64,000 bases of DNA from Thermodesulfobacteriota bacterium (GTDB taxonomy: Bacteria; Desulfobacterota_D; UBA1144; Nemesobacterales; UBA2774): NCBI GenBank assembly GCA_035325995.1, contig DAOKYU010000007.1, positions 1 to 64,000 on the forward strand, written 5' to 3'. The position numbers and the translations under genes were made by a program. The notes under the pieces were generated by a model. That model was given only the letters and a program-made list of their open reading frames with translations. It was not told the DNA's origin and did not search any database. Below, piece after piece: positions 1-7,938 of the stretch. Each line of letters begins with the position of its first letter. Positions within the stretch are counted from its first letter, which is position 1.

Positions 1-55
1 CAGGGAAGGCGGCAGGACCGTGGGCGCCGGAGTCGTTACCAAAATCGTGGAGTGA
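1..55 (+). CDS. tuf: Elongation factor Tu, C-terminal end (partial)
   Basis: Only the last 17 codons are in the window; they read REGGRTVGAGVVTKIVE followed by TGA. This is the very conserved C-terminus of EF-Tu, the GTPase that delivers aminoacyl-tRNA to the ribosome. The end lies 22 bp before rpsJ on the same strand, the usual tuf-rpsJ junction at the head of an S10 operon. The rest of the gene lies before the window. Confidence 0.93.
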   Translation, partial: REGGRTVGAGVVTKIVE

Positions 56-77
56 TCGGGTAAAAGGGAATTGATAA

Positions 78-398
78 ATGAATCGCGCTGCTAAAATAAG
101 AATTAAGCTGAAATCGTTCGATCACAGACTGCTCGACAGATCTTCGGTCGAAATCGTGGACACCGCAAAGAGGACGGGGGCCCGGGTCGCAGGACCTGTG
201 CCGCTTCCGACTCACATAAGCCGCTACTGCGTGCTGAGGTCGCCGCATGTCGACAAGAATTCGAGGGAGCATTTCGAGGTCAGGACGCACAAAAGGGTCG
301 TGGACATACTCGAACCCACGCAACAGACAATCGACGCACTTATGAAACTCGACCTTGCTTCAGGTGTTGAAGTCGAGATAAAACTTACAGGATCTTGA
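78..398 (+). CDS. rpsJ: 30S ribosomal protein S10
   Basis: This 106-residue protein matches S10 in length and sequence, with the conserved SFDHRLLD region near the N-terminus and HFEVRTHKRVVDI in the middle. S10 sits in the 30S head and in many bacteria also acts with NusB in antitermination. It is the first ribosomal gene of the superoperon, and its stop overlaps the region just before the rplC start. An ATG start follows an AAGGGAA ribosome-binding site. Confidence 0.97.
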   Translation: MNRAAKIRIKLKSFDHRLLDRSSVEIVDTAKRTGARVAGPVPLPTHISRYCVLRSPHVDKNSREHFEVRTHKRVVDILEPTQQTIDALMKLDLASGVEVEIKLTGS

Positions 399-400
399 TA

Positions 401-1048
401 ATGATAGAAGGAATTCTAGGCAAGAAAATCGGGATGACCGAGTATTTCCTGGACAACGGGAACGCAGTCGTCGCTACCGTTATAGAGGCTGGACCGTGTT
501 ACGTCGTCCAGAAAAAGACCGCCGGGAAGGACGGCTACGAGGCCGTGCAGGTCGGGTTCCTCGAAGCCAAGCCGCAGAGGGTGAATAAGCCCATGCAGGG
601 ACACTTCAAAAAGGCGGGCGTAGCGCCGTTAAAGCACATCGTCGAATTCGCTGCGGGGGCTGACGAGTACGGGCCCGGCGACGAGATCAAGGCTGACGTG
701 TTCGAAGAAGGCGAGATCGTCGACGTCGTGGGAACCAGCAAGGGTAAGGGGTTTTCGGGCGTCATGGAAAAGCATAACTTTCGCGGTCAGCCGGCTTCGC
801 ACGGAGGCATGGCGCACAGAAGGCCCGGCGGTATAGGCTCCGCAAGCTACCCGGCGAGGGTCTGGAAGGGGCAGCGCATGGCCGGACACCTGGGTAACGA
901 AAGAGTGACGATTCAGGGGCTTACGGTGTTCAAGGTCGACGCCGAGCGGAATCTCATCGTGATCAAGGGGTCGGTGCCCGGTCCGAACGGCGGCCTCGTA
1001 GTGATAAAGAGAAGTAGCAAAGGGGGCAGGACAAGTGCCGCAGCTTGA
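401..1048 (+). CDS. rplC: 50S ribosomal protein L3
   Basis: L3 binds 23S rRNA near the peptidyl-transferase centre and starts 50S assembly. The sequence begins MIEGILGKKIGMTEYF. It keeps the loop GQPASHGGMAHRRPGG, including the Gln that is methylated by PrmB in other bacteria. I chose the ATG at 401 over an in-frame TTG at 395, because family members start at this Met and the TTG would lie inside the rpsJ stop. The 3' end overlaps rplD by 14 bp, so the two are probably translationally coupled. Confidence 0.96.
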   Translation: MIEGILGKKIGMTEYFLDNGNAVVATVIEAGPCYVVQKKTAGKDGYEAVQVGFLEAKPQRVNKPMQGHFKKAGVAPLKHIVEFAAGADEYGPGDEIKADVFEEGEIVDVVGTSKGKGFSGVMEKHNFRGQPASHGGMAHRRPGGIGSASYPARVWKGQRMAGHLGNERVTIQGLTVFKVDAERNLIVIKGSVPGPNGGLVVIKRSSKGGRTSAAA

Positions 1049-1658
1049 AATATATAACATCGAGAAAGGGAAGGTCGGAACGTTCGACCTCGACCCTGCA
1101 ATATTCGAAGCCCCTGTAAAGAAGCATCTTATGCACGCTGTCGTTAACTGGCAGCTCGCCAGGAGAAGGGCGGGAACCGCGTCTACGAAGACGAGGGGAG
1201 AGGTCAGCGGCGGCGGCAAGAAGCCTTGGAAGCAGAAGCATCTCGGCAGGGCGCGTCAGGGGAGCATCAGGGCCGCCCAGTGGCGCCACGGCGCTGTAAT
1301 CTTCGGGCCGAAGCCGAAGGACTGGTCTTATTCCATCAACAAGAAGGCCAGGAAGCAGGCGCTGGTGAGCGCGCTTTCCCTGAAGTTCGGCGAAGGCGTT
1401 CTCTTCGGCCTCGACGGGTTCGAGCTTCCGTCCATAAAGACTAAGCAGGTGGCGGATTTTATAAAGAGGTTCGAGTTCAAGTCGGCTCTTATAATCGTTG
1501 GCGGGGAGAACGAGAACCTTCTCAAATCCTCCAGGAATATACCGAACGTTAAGGTGGTAAGGGTGGAAGGGCTTAACGTATACGACATCCTGAAGTACGA
1601 TGCTCTCGTCATGACCCAGGATTCACTCGAAAGAGCTCAGGAGGTCCTCAAGAATTGA
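1035..1658 (+). CDS. rplD: 50S ribosomal protein L4
   Basis: L4 is an early-assembly 50S protein; its extended loop lines the exit tunnel. The conserved loop region GTASTKTRGEVSGGGKKPW and the following QGSIRAAQWRHGAVIFGP are present (about residues 47-90). The start is a GTG lying inside the end of rplC, and the stop overlaps the rplW start. L4 represses its own operon in Escherichia coli; whether it does so here cannot be told from the sequence. Confidence 0.96.
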   Translation: MPQLEIYNIEKGKVGTFDLDPAIFEAPVKKHLMHAVVNWQLARRRAGTASTKTRGEVSGGGKKPWKQKHLGRARQGSIRAAQWRHGAVIFGPKPKDWSYSINKKARKQALVSALSLKFGEGVLFGLDGFELPSIKTKQVADFIKRFEFKSALIIVGGENENLLKSSRNIPNVKVVRVEGLNVYDILKYDALVMTQDSLERAQEVLKN

Positions 1659-1942
1659 AAGACCCGAGACAGATAATAAAACGGCCGCTCGTTACCGAAA
1701 AATCCTCCGACGCGAGGGAGAAGAACTGGTACGTGTTCTCCGTCGACAAGAGGTGCAACAAGCGGGAAATAAAGGATGCGGTTGAAAAAATTTTCAAGGT
1801 TAAGGTTGGAAAGGTAAGGACGCTCGTGACGACGGGGAAGGCCGTAAAGAGGTTCGGCCGCGTTTCCGGCAAGAGGCCTTCCATAAAGAAGGCCTACGTC
1901 GAGCTCAGGGAAGGCGTAATAGAGATATTCGAGGGAGTTTAG
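1655..1942 (+). CDS. rplW: 50S ribosomal protein L23
   Basis: L23 lies at the tunnel exit and is the docking site for trigger factor and SRP. The 95-residue protein starts KDPRQIIKRPLVTEKSS and has the conserved KVGKVRTLVTTGKAVKRFGR core. The start is a TTG overlapping the rplD stop by 4 bp. No ATG or GTG lies nearby, so the TTG start is well supported. Confidence 0.95.
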   Translation: MKDPRQIIKRPLVTEKSSDAREKNWYVFSVDKRCNKREIKDAVEKIFKVKVGKVRTLVTTGKAVKRFGRVSGKRPSIKKAYVELREGVIEIFEGV

Positions 1943-1945
1943 AAA

Positions 1946-2788
1946 ATGGGTATTAAGAAATTTCGTCCGACAAGCCCGGGCACGAGATTCAGATCAGGCT
2001 CGGACTATTCGGACATAACGACAGACAAGCCCTATAAGCCGCTCACTTCTCCGGTAAAGAAGACGGGCGGCAGGAACTCGCAGGGAAGGGTTACGAGTTT
2101 TCAGAGGGGCGGCGGTAACAAGCGCCTTTACAGGATTATCGACTTCAAGAGGAACAAGACCGACGTTCCGGGAAAGGTGGTTTCCGTAGAGTACGATCCG
2201 AACCGTTCGTCGAGGATAGCGCTCGTTTCCTATGCCGACGGAGAGAAGAGATACATACTCGCCCCCGAGGGGATAGGCGTAGGGAGCACCGTAATGTCGG
2301 GGTCCGACGTGGAAGTGACGGTCGGAAACGCGCTCCCGCTGAGGAGTATTCCGGTGGGTACCGTCGTTCATAACATAGAGCTTAAGCCCGGGGCGGGCGG
2401 CAAGATGGTGCGTGCCGCCGGGGCTTCGGCGCAGATAGCGGCCAAGGACGGGGATTACGCCCAGATAAAGCTCGCATCGGGTGAGATAAGGCTCGTTCAT
2501 CTTAACTGCATGGCGACTGTCGGCAAGATAGGGAACAGCGAGCACGAGCTCATCTCTTATGGTAAAGCGGGCAGGAAGAGGCACATAGGCAAGCGTCCGC
2601 ACGTAAGGGGCGTCGCGATGAACCCCGTAGACCATCCGCACGGCGGCGGCGAGGGCAAGGCGGCCAAGGGTAACCCGCATCCCGTGTCTCCCTGGGGCTG
2701 GATAACGATTGGATATAAAACAAGAAAGAACAAGAGAACCGATAAGTTTATAGTCAAGCGCAGAAGAATCGGTTACGGAATGGATTAA
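1946..2788 (+). CDS. rplB: 50S ribosomal protein L2
   Basis: L2 is needed for subunit joining and for peptidyl-transferase activity. The 280-residue protein has the full L2 layout, including the signature NPVDHPHGGGEGK about 55 residues from the C-terminus, which contains the conserved functional His. The start ATG is 3 bp after the rplW stop. Length is normal for the family (about 275). Confidence 0.97.
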   Translation: MGIKKFRPTSPGTRFRSGSDYSDITTDKPYKPLTSPVKKTGGRNSQGRVTSFQRGGGNKRLYRIIDFKRNKTDVPGKVVSVEYDPNRSSRIALVSYADGEKRYILAPEGIGVGSTVMSGSDVEVTVGNALPLRSIPVGTVVHNIELKPGAGGKMVRAAGASAQIAAKDGDYAQIKLASGEIRLVHLNCMATVGKIGNSEHELISYGKAGRKRHIGKRPHVRGVAMNPVDHPHGGGEGKAAKGNPHPVSPWGWITIGYKTRKNKRTDKFIVKRRRIGYGMD

Positions 2789-2797
2789 GGAGTATCT

Positions 2798-3088
2798 ATG
2801 CCTAGATCAAGCAAAAAAGGACCTTTTATCAGCAGCCGGCTTTTGGAGAAAGTGCAGTCCGAAAAGGCTGCCGGAGGCACAAAGATCATAAGGACGTGGT
2901 CCAGGGGGTCGATGGTAATCCCCGACATGATAGGGCTGACATTCGCCGTTTACAACGGGAGAAAGTTCATACCTGTCTATGTTACGGAGCACATGGTCGG
3001 GCACAAGCTCGGGGAATTTTCCCCGACGAGGACGTTCACCGGACACGCGGGTGACAAGAAGGCAAAAGTTTCGAAAGGCAAAAAATAG
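2798..3088 (+). CDS. rpsS: 30S ribosomal protein S19
   Basis: This 96-residue protein begins MPRSSKKGPFI and contains VYNGRKFIPVYVTEHMVGHK and GEFSPTRTF, the signature of S19. S19 forms a complex with S13 in the 30S head near the A-site tRNA. It lies 9 bp after rplB in the standard order, preceded by the ribosome-binding site TAAGGAG. Confidence 0.97.
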   Translation: MPRSSKKGPFISSRLLEKVQSEKAAGGTKIIRTWSRGSMVIPDMIGLTFAVYNGRKFIPVYVTEHMVGHKLGEFSPTRTFTGHAGDKKAKVSKGKK

Positions 3089-3103
3089 CGAGAAGGATTG
3101 ATC

Positions 3104-3442
3104 ATGGTTTCACAGGCCGTAAAGAAATATTACAGATCTTCACCTAAAAAACTGGGCCCGGTGCTGGGACTTATCCGGGGCTCGGGAGTCGAAAACGCAT
3201 TTACTCTCCTGTCCTCGCTGAACAAGCGCTCCGCTCCCGATATCGCGAAGCTTCTTAAGTCGGCTGTCGCGAATGCCGCGGAGAAAGGGCATGGCGATAC
3301 GGACTCGCTTTACATAAAGGAAGCCTACGCTTCGAAAGGGCCGACCCTCAAGAGAATCAGGGCCAGGGCCAGGGGAAGGGCGGCTTCGAGGAAAAAGAGA
3401 ATGAGCCACATAACAATCGTGCTTGAAGAGAGAGGGCTATAA
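3104..3442 (+). CDS. rplV: 50S ribosomal protein L22
   Basis: L22 binds all domains of 23S rRNA and lines the exit tunnel. The 112-residue protein contains the C-terminal hairpin GPTLKRIRARARGRA, where macrolide-resistance changes fall in other species; the local sequence looks wild type. I start it at the ATG at 3104, 7 bp after AGAAGG, rather than the in-frame TTG at 3098. Confidence 0.95.
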   Translation: MVSQAVKKYYRSSPKKLGPVLGLIRGSGVENAFTLLSSLNKRSAPDIAKLLKSAVANAAEKGHGDTDSLYIKEAYASKGPTLKRIRARARGRAASRKKRMSHITIVLEERGL

Positions 3443-3443
3443 A

Positions 3444-4097
3444 TTGGGTCAGAAAGTTTGCCCTGTAGGGCTAAGACTGGGAATCACCAAAACGTGGGAC
3501 TCCAAATGGTATGCGGAGAAGGGCAGGTATACGAGCCTTCTTCACGAGGACCTCAAGATCAGGAAGCTGATAAAAAAGGAGTTCTATCAGGCGGCGATAT
3601 CGAAAATCGAGCTCGAAAGGGCTGCCTCCGAAAGGGTAAGGATAATCATTAACGCGGCCCGCCCGGGGATGATAATAGGAAGGAAGGGGCAGGAGATAGA
3701 ATCCTTGAGGCAGAGGCTGTCGAAGATGACCGGAAAGGACATATACCTCGACATACGCGAGGTAAAGCGCCCCGAGATCGACGCGCAGCTCGTGGCGGAG
3801 AACGTGGCCCTTCAGATAGAGCGCCGCGTCGCTTACAGGCGTGCGATGAAAAGGGGTATATCTTCGGCCCTCAGGCTCGGTGCGCTCGGAGTGAAGATAA
3901 TGGTTTCGGGAAGGCTCGGCGGGGCGGAAATCGCCAGGAAGGAATGGTACCGTGAAGGCAGGGTGCCGCTTGCGACGCTGAGGGCCGATATAGATTACGG
4001 CTTTGCCGAGGCGAAAACGACTTATGGAATAATCGGAATAAAAGTCTGGATATTCAAGGGCGAAATACTCGAAAGAAAACACAAACAGGTTCTGTAG
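3444..4097 (+). CDS. rpsC: 30S ribosomal protein S3
   Basis: S3 sits at the mRNA entry pore and has helicase activity there with S4 and S5. The mature start GQKVCPVGLRLGITKTW matches the conserved S3 N-terminus, so translation most likely begins at the TTG at 3444, 1 bp after the rplV stop. A TTG 21 bp upstream is less likely. The type-2 KH domain is seen at RPGMIIGRKGQEIE, and the C-terminal domain is complete (217 residues). Confidence 0.95.
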   Translation: MGQKVCPVGLRLGITKTWDSKWYAEKGRYTSLLHEDLKIRKLIKKEFYQAAISKIELERAASERVRIIINAARPGMIIGRKGQEIESLRQRLSKMTGKDIYLDIREVKRPEIDAQLVAENVALQIERRVAYRRAMKRGISSALRLGALGVKIMVSGRLGGAEIARKEWYREGRVPLATLRADIDYGFAEAKTTYGIIGIKVWIFKGEILERKHKQVL

Positions 4098-4106
4098 GTG
4101 ATATAA

Positions 4107-4532
4107 ATGCTGCAGCCAGCACGTACGAAATACAGGAAATTACACAAGGGCAGGATCAGGGGAAAGGCCAACAAAGGGGCCTCCATGGCGTTCGGCGAGT
4201 ACGGCCTTCAGGCTACGGAGTCCGGGAAACTGACTTCGCGCCAGATAGAGGCTGCCCGTATCGCTATTACCCGTCACGTCAGAAGGGGCGCGAAGCTCTG
4301 GATAAGGGTGTTCCCCCACAAGCCGATAACGAAGAAGCCGGCCGAAACCAGGATGGGTAAAGGAAAGGGCGACGTCGACAGTTACGTCGCACCGGTAAAA
4401 AGGGGCACGATGATTTACGAGATCAGCGGCATTAATATGGATCTCGTGAAGGAAGCCTTCAGGCTTGCTTCGCACAAGCTGCCTGTAAAGACGAGGGTGG
4501 TAGCCCGCAACGAAGGGGACATACTGGGATGA
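4107..4532 (+). CDS. rplP: 50S ribosomal protein L16
   Basis: L16 stabilises the A-site and P-site tRNA region of the 50S subunit. The 141-residue protein starts MLQPARTKYRKLHKGR and contains IRVFPHKPITKKPAETRMG and GKGKGDVDSYVAPVKRG, all hallmark stretches. The last 4 bp overlap the rpmC start in an ATGA arrangement. Confidence 0.97.
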   Translation: MLQPARTKYRKLHKGRIRGKANKGASMAFGEYGLQATESGKLTSRQIEAARIAITRHVRRGAKLWIRVFPHKPITKKPAETRMGKGKGDVDSYVAPVKRGTMIYEISGINMDLVKEAFRLASHKLPVKTRVVARNEGDILG

Positions 4533-4732
4533 AAGCAAGCGATATAAGAATGCTCAGCGACAGTGAGCTTGAAAAGAAGAGGGTCGAGCTGACCGAGGAG
4601 ATATTCAACCTCAGGATTCAGATAAGCACCCAGCAGACGACCAACGTTACGAGAATGCGGACGCTTAAAAGAGAGCTCGCCCGCCTCCTGACGATTAAAA
4701 GGGAAAAGGAACTCACCACAGGGAGAAGTTAA
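4529..4732 (+). CDS. rpmC: 50S ribosomal protein L29
   Basis: This 67-residue, mostly helical and charged protein sits at the L29 position between rplP and rpsQ. The C-terminal half has the conserved pattern TNVTRMRTLKRELARLLTI. L29 borders the tunnel exit next to L23. The start overlaps the rplP stop. Confidence 0.95.
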   Translation: MKASDIRMLSDSELEKKRVELTEEIFNLRIQISTQQTTNVTRMRTLKRELARLLTIKREKELTTGRS

Positions 4733-4736
4733 TTTA

Positions 4737-5045
4737 ATGCCTAGAGGGAAATATAAGTCCAAGGTCGGGACCGTCGTCAGCGACAAGATGAACAAGACCG
4801 TCGTCGTCGACGTCATACAGATGAAGATGGACCCGAGGTATAAAAAGGCGGTAAAGAGGAATACCAAGTTCAAGGCCCACGACGAGAACGAGACGTGCAA
4901 GGTCGGGGACAAGGTGCTCATAATCGAGACCAGGCCCGTCAGCAAGACGAAGAGATGGAGGGTCAGCAGGATTATAGAGCGCGCGATACAGCTTGATATC
5001 GAGCCTGAGGCCGATCCGGCAGCGGCAGGGGGTGAGCAGCAGTGA
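4737..5045 (+). CDS. rpsQ: 30S ribosomal protein S17
   Basis: S17 is a primary 16S rRNA-binding protein with an OB fold. The core KVGTVVSDKMNKTVVVDV and the GDKVLIIETRPVSKTKRW stretch are clear. At 102 residues it is about 15-20 longer than most bacterial S17. The extra length is an acidic and Ala-rich tail after the RVSRIIERA segment. The 3' end overlaps rplN by 4 bp. Confidence 0.95.
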   Translation: MPRGKYKSKVGTVVSDKMNKTVVVDVIQMKMDPRYKKAVKRNTKFKAHDENETCKVGDKVLIIETRPVSKTKRWRVSRIIERAIQLDIEPEADPAAAGGEQQ

Positions 5046-5410
5046 TAATGTCGTCTACATATCTGGATTCCGCCGATAACACCGGCGCAAAGAGGCTTTA
5101 CTGTATTAAGGTGCTGGGCGGCACGCGAAGGAAGTATGCGAGGCTCGGCGACGTGGTCGTCGTATCGGTAAAAGAGGCCATCCCGAGCTCGAAGGTGGAC
5201 AAGGGCACGGTGCACAGGGCCGTGATCGTCCGCACCAGGAAGGAGCAGAGAAGGGTGGACGGCTCTTACGTCAGGTTCGACAACAATGCGGCCGTTCTTA
5301 TAAACAAGGACAACGAGCCCGTCGGAACCCGAGTATTCGGGCCGATAGCGAGGGAGCTCAGGACGAAAGGGTTTATGAAGATTATCTCCCTTGCCCCCGA
5401 GGTGGTGTGA
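5042..5410 (+). CDS. rplN: 50S ribosomal protein L14
   Basis: L14 forms bridges to the 30S subunit and binds the silencing factor RsfS in other bacteria. The 122-residue sequence has ADNTGAKRLYCIKVLGG and the C-terminal GTRVFGPIARELR. I keep the GTG at 5042 as start because it places ADN ten residues in, exactly as in other L14 proteins. The ATG at 5048 is the alternative. Confidence 0.95.
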   Translation: MIMSSTYLDSADNTGAKRLYCIKVLGGTRRKYARLGDVVVVSVKEAIPSSKVDKGTVHRAVIVRTRKEQRRVDGSYVRFDNNAAVLINKDNEPVGTRVFGPIARELRTKGFMKIISLAPEVV

Positions 5411-5411
5411 A

Positions 5412-5768
5412 ATGGCTTTAACAGAAAAGAAAATCAGCGTCCATAAAAAGAAATTCAACATAAAGGCCGGCGATACCGTATACGTAACGGCCGGTAAGGA
5501 AAAGGGCAAGACAGGGAAGGTTATAAAGGTTCTCAAGAAAAAGGACGGGGCTCTCGTGGAAAAGCTCAACATCGTAAAGCGCCACGAGAAGCAGTCTCAG
5601 AAGAACCCTACCGGCGGCATAGTCGAGAAGGAAGCCCCGATACACGTTTCCAATCTCATGCTGCTGGACAGCGTCGACAGAAAACCTGTCCGCATCGGAC
5701 GCAAGGTGCTCTCGAGCGGAGAGAAAGTCAGATATAGCAAAAAGAGCGGAGAGGAGATCAGGAAATAA
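5412..5768 (+). CDS. rplX: 50S ribosomal protein L24
   Basis: L24 is one of two assembly-initiating 50S proteins. A KOW motif is visible at KAGDTVYVTAGKEKGKTGKV, and the C-terminal half carries the conserved NPTGGIVEKEAPIHVSN. The ATG at 5412 gives 118 residues; a longer in-frame start at 5391 would run back into rplN and is unlikely. The stop overlaps rplE by one base. Confidence 0.95.
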   Translation: MALTEKKISVHKKKFNIKAGDTVYVTAGKEKGKTGKVIKVLKKKDGALVEKLNIVKRHEKQSQKNPTGGIVEKEAPIHVSNLMLLDSVDRKPVRIGRKVLSSGEKVRYSKKSGEEIRK

Positions 5769-6322
5769 TGGCTCCCAGGTTAAAAGAATTATATCAGGAG
5801 AAGGTCGTTCCCGCGTTAAACGAGAAGTTTTCCTACAGGAACCCGATGCAGGTTCCGGGTGTAGAGAAGATCGTTATCAACATGGGGCTCGGAAGGATGA
5901 GCGACGCGGGGAAGGACAAGAAGGTCATAGAAGAGGCCGTGGACGAGCTCGGACGCATAACGGGACAGAGGCCCGTCGTCAGGGCCGCGAAAAAATCCAT
6001 CGCGGGCTTTAAGCTTAGGGAAGGTCTTCCGGTGGGAGTTTCGGTTACCCTCCGCGGGAACAGGATGTACGAGTTTCTGGACAGACTCGTGAACCTTGCG
6101 CTTCCGAGGGTCAGGGACTTCCGCGGGGTGTCCGCCAAGGCCTTTGACGGGCGCGGCAACTATACGCTGGGCCTCAGGGAACAGGTAATTTTCCCGGAAA
6201 TCGATTACAGCAAGGTTCAGCACGTAAAGGGTATGAACATAAGCATAGTGACGACGGCCGAGACCGATGCGGAGGCCAGGAGCCTGCTTCAGAAACTCGG
6301 AATGCCGTTTACAACAAACTAG
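5768..6322 (+). CDS. rplE: 50S ribosomal protein L5
   Basis: L5 binds 5S rRNA and touches the P-site tRNA and S13. The 184-residue protein contains RNPMQVPGVEKIVINMGLG near the N-terminus and the segment SIAGFKLREGLPVGVSVTLR, both conserved. Its start ATG shares a base with the rplX stop. Confidence 0.97.
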   Translation: MAPRLKELYQEKVVPALNEKFSYRNPMQVPGVEKIVINMGLGRMSDAGKDKKVIEEAVDELGRITGQRPVVRAAKKSIAGFKLREGLPVGVSVTLRGNRMYEFLDRLVNLALPRVRDFRGVSAKAFDGRGNYTLGLREQVIFPEIDYSKVQHVKGMNISIVTTAETDAEARSLLQKLGMPFTTN

Positions 6323-6335
6323 GAGACGAAGCCAG

Positions 6336-6521
6336 ATGACACGCAAAGCGCTAATGGAAAAATCTATGAGGGAGCCCAAGTTCAAAGTAAGGCAGAGAAA
6401 CCGTTGCCCCCTCTGCGGAAGGCCGCGCTCCTACATAAGGCACTTCGATATGTGCAGGATATGCTTCAGGGATCTTTCGAGCCACGGCAAGATACCGGGC
6501 GTTAGAAAATCCAGCTGGTAG
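6336..6521 (+). CDS. rpsN: 30S ribosomal protein S14, zinc-binding type
   Basis: This is the short, 61-residue S14 with a zinc ribbon: CPLC near residue 26 and CRIC near residue 41. The long zinc-free form has about 100 residues. S14 is a late-assembly head protein. The start ATG follows AGGAGA by 9 bp and is 13 bp after rplE. The zinc form makes S14 a possible target of zinc-dependent replacement, but no second copy is in this window. Confidence 0.95.
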   Translation: MTRKALMEKSMREPKFKVRQRNRCPLCGRPRSYIRHFDMCRICFRDLSSHGKIPGVRKSSW

Positions 6522-6575
6522 GCGGTATTCAAGGATGAGTGGATTAATTTTTCAGATTACAGGGAGTGAAAAGAT

Positions 6576-6968
6576 ATGACAGACCCGATAGCCGACATGC
6601 TTACGAGAATCAGGAACGCCTTGATTGCGGGTCATAAGACTGCTACGATACCGAGCTCTATTATAAAGGCGGAGCTTGCGCGGATATTGAAAGAGCAGGG
6701 ATATATAAGCGATTACAAGCTCGAGGGGGAAGGTGTCGGCAAGGTCATCACGATAACCCTTGCCTACACCGAAGGGAAGGCGAGCGTCATAAAGGAAATT
6801 CAGCGAATCAGCAAGCCGAGCAGAAGGGTGTACGTCGGCAAGAGCGAGATTCCCCGTATAAAGGGCGGACTCGGAACCTGTATACTCTCGACCTCAAGGG
6901 GCATTCTGACGGGCGCCGAGGCCAGGAAGCAGGGAGTGGGCGGGGAGCTTATCTGTTCTATATTGTGA
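6576..6968 (+). CDS. rpsH: 30S ribosomal protein S8
   Basis: S8 organises the central domain of 16S rRNA. The 130-residue protein opens MTDPIADMLTRIRNA and ends with STSRGILTGAEARKQGVGGE, both strong S8 signatures. The ribosome-binding site AGGGAGTG lies just before the ATG. A 54-bp gap separates it from rpsN. Confidence 0.97.
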   Translation: MTDPIADMLTRIRNALIAGHKTATIPSSIIKAELARILKEQGYISDYKLEGEGVGKVITITLAYTEGKASVIKEIQRISKPSRRVYVGKSEIPRIKGGLGTCILSTSRGILTGAEARKQGVGGELICSIL

Positions 6969-6978
6969 GGGAGCATTA

Positions 6979-7527
6979 ATGTCTCGAATTGGAAGAAAAC
7001 CTATAAAAGTACCGAGCGGGGTCAAGATTGGCCTTAATAACGGCATCGTCGAGGTCGAGGGCGGAAAAGGGAAGCTCTCCTGGAACATACCTTCGGGGAT
7101 AAACGCCAAGCTCGAAGAAGAAACCCTGATCATAGAAAGGGATAACGACGAGAAGAAGGTAAAAGCGCTTCACGGGCTTGCCAGATCCGTTATATCGAAC
7201 ATGGTGACGGGCGTCAGCGACGGCTTTTCCCGGACGCTCGAGATTGTCGGTGTCGGGTACAGGGCCGAGGCCATGGGCAGCAACCAGATCAAGTTCAACC
7301 TCGGGTATTCGAACCCGGTCGAGTTCACCATTCCCGAGGGTATATCGGCGGAATTCGAGGAAAGGGGCACGAGGCTCATTTTAAAGGGCATCGACAAGCA
7401 GGTCCTCGGACAGACCGCAGCCCGTATAAGGGAGCTCAGGCCGCCCGATTCGTACAAAGGAAAGGGAGTCAGATACTCCACCGAAAAATTGAAGCTGAAG
7501 CCCGGAAAAGCGGGAGGTAAGGGATGA
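6979..7527 (+). CDS. rplF: 50S ribosomal protein L6
   Basis: L6 is a two-domain protein near the sarcin-ricin loop and the GTPase centre. The sequence starts MSRIGRKPIKVPSGV. Its C-terminal motif RIRELRPPDSYKGKGVRY matches the family signature PEPYKGKGIRY closely, with a Ser-for-Glu-type change just before Tyr. Length is 182 residues. The 3' end overlaps rplR by 4 bp. Confidence 0.97.
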   Translation: MSRIGRKPIKVPSGVKIGLNNGIVEVEGGKGKLSWNIPSGINAKLEEETLIIERDNDEKKVKALHGLARSVISNMVTGVSDGFSRTLEIVGVGYRAEAMGSNQIKFNLGYSNPVEFTIPEGISAEFEERGTRLILKGIDKQVLGQTAARIRELRPPDSYKGKGVRYSTEKLKLKPGKAGGKG

Positions 7528-7898
7528 CGACAAGACTCAGCAGGAAGATAAAAAAGGATATAAGGCATACGAGGGTAAGAAGGAAGATTTCCGGAAGCCC
7601 GGAAAAGCCGAGGCTCTCGATTTTCAAATCCTCGTCGCACATTTACGGGCAGATTATAGACGACCTGAATTCGGTAACGATCGTTTCGGCGTCCTCCCTC
7701 ACCCCCGAGATCAGGGAGGTTTTGGGAAAGGAAAAGATGAAGAAGACGGATGCCGCCAAGGTTGTCGGCAAGGCTCTCGCGGAGAAGGCCGTGGCGAAGG
7801 GTATAACCAGGGTTTCGTTTGACCGCGGCGGTTACCCCTACCACGGAAGGATAAAGGCGTTTGCCGACGCGGCGAGGGAAGCGGGTCTCGAATTTTAA
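7524..7898 (+). CDS. rplR: 50S ribosomal protein L18
   Basis: L18 brings 5S rRNA to the central protuberance together with L5. The 124-residue protein has the N-terminal basic segment, the RLSIFKSSSHIYGQIIDD strand region and the C-terminal FDRGGYPYHGRIKAFADAAR signature. It starts in an ATGA overlap with rplF. Confidence 0.97.
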   Translation: MTTRLSRKIKKDIRHTRVRRKISGSPEKPRLSIFKSSSHIYGQIIDDLNSVTIVSASSLTPEIREVLGKEKMKKTDAAKVVGKALAEKAVAKGITRVSFDRGGYPYHGRIKAFADAAREAGLEF

Positions 7899-7938
7899 CG
7901 AAAAAAGAATTCTAAAGGATTTTAGTCTGGAGGCGTAC

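Noticed and set aside
4415..5572. A 385-codon minus-strand open frame opposite rplP-rplX
   Set aside because: Antisense to conserved genes; its Ser/Leu-rich composition is what the reverse of Lys/Arg-rich ribosomal genes gives.
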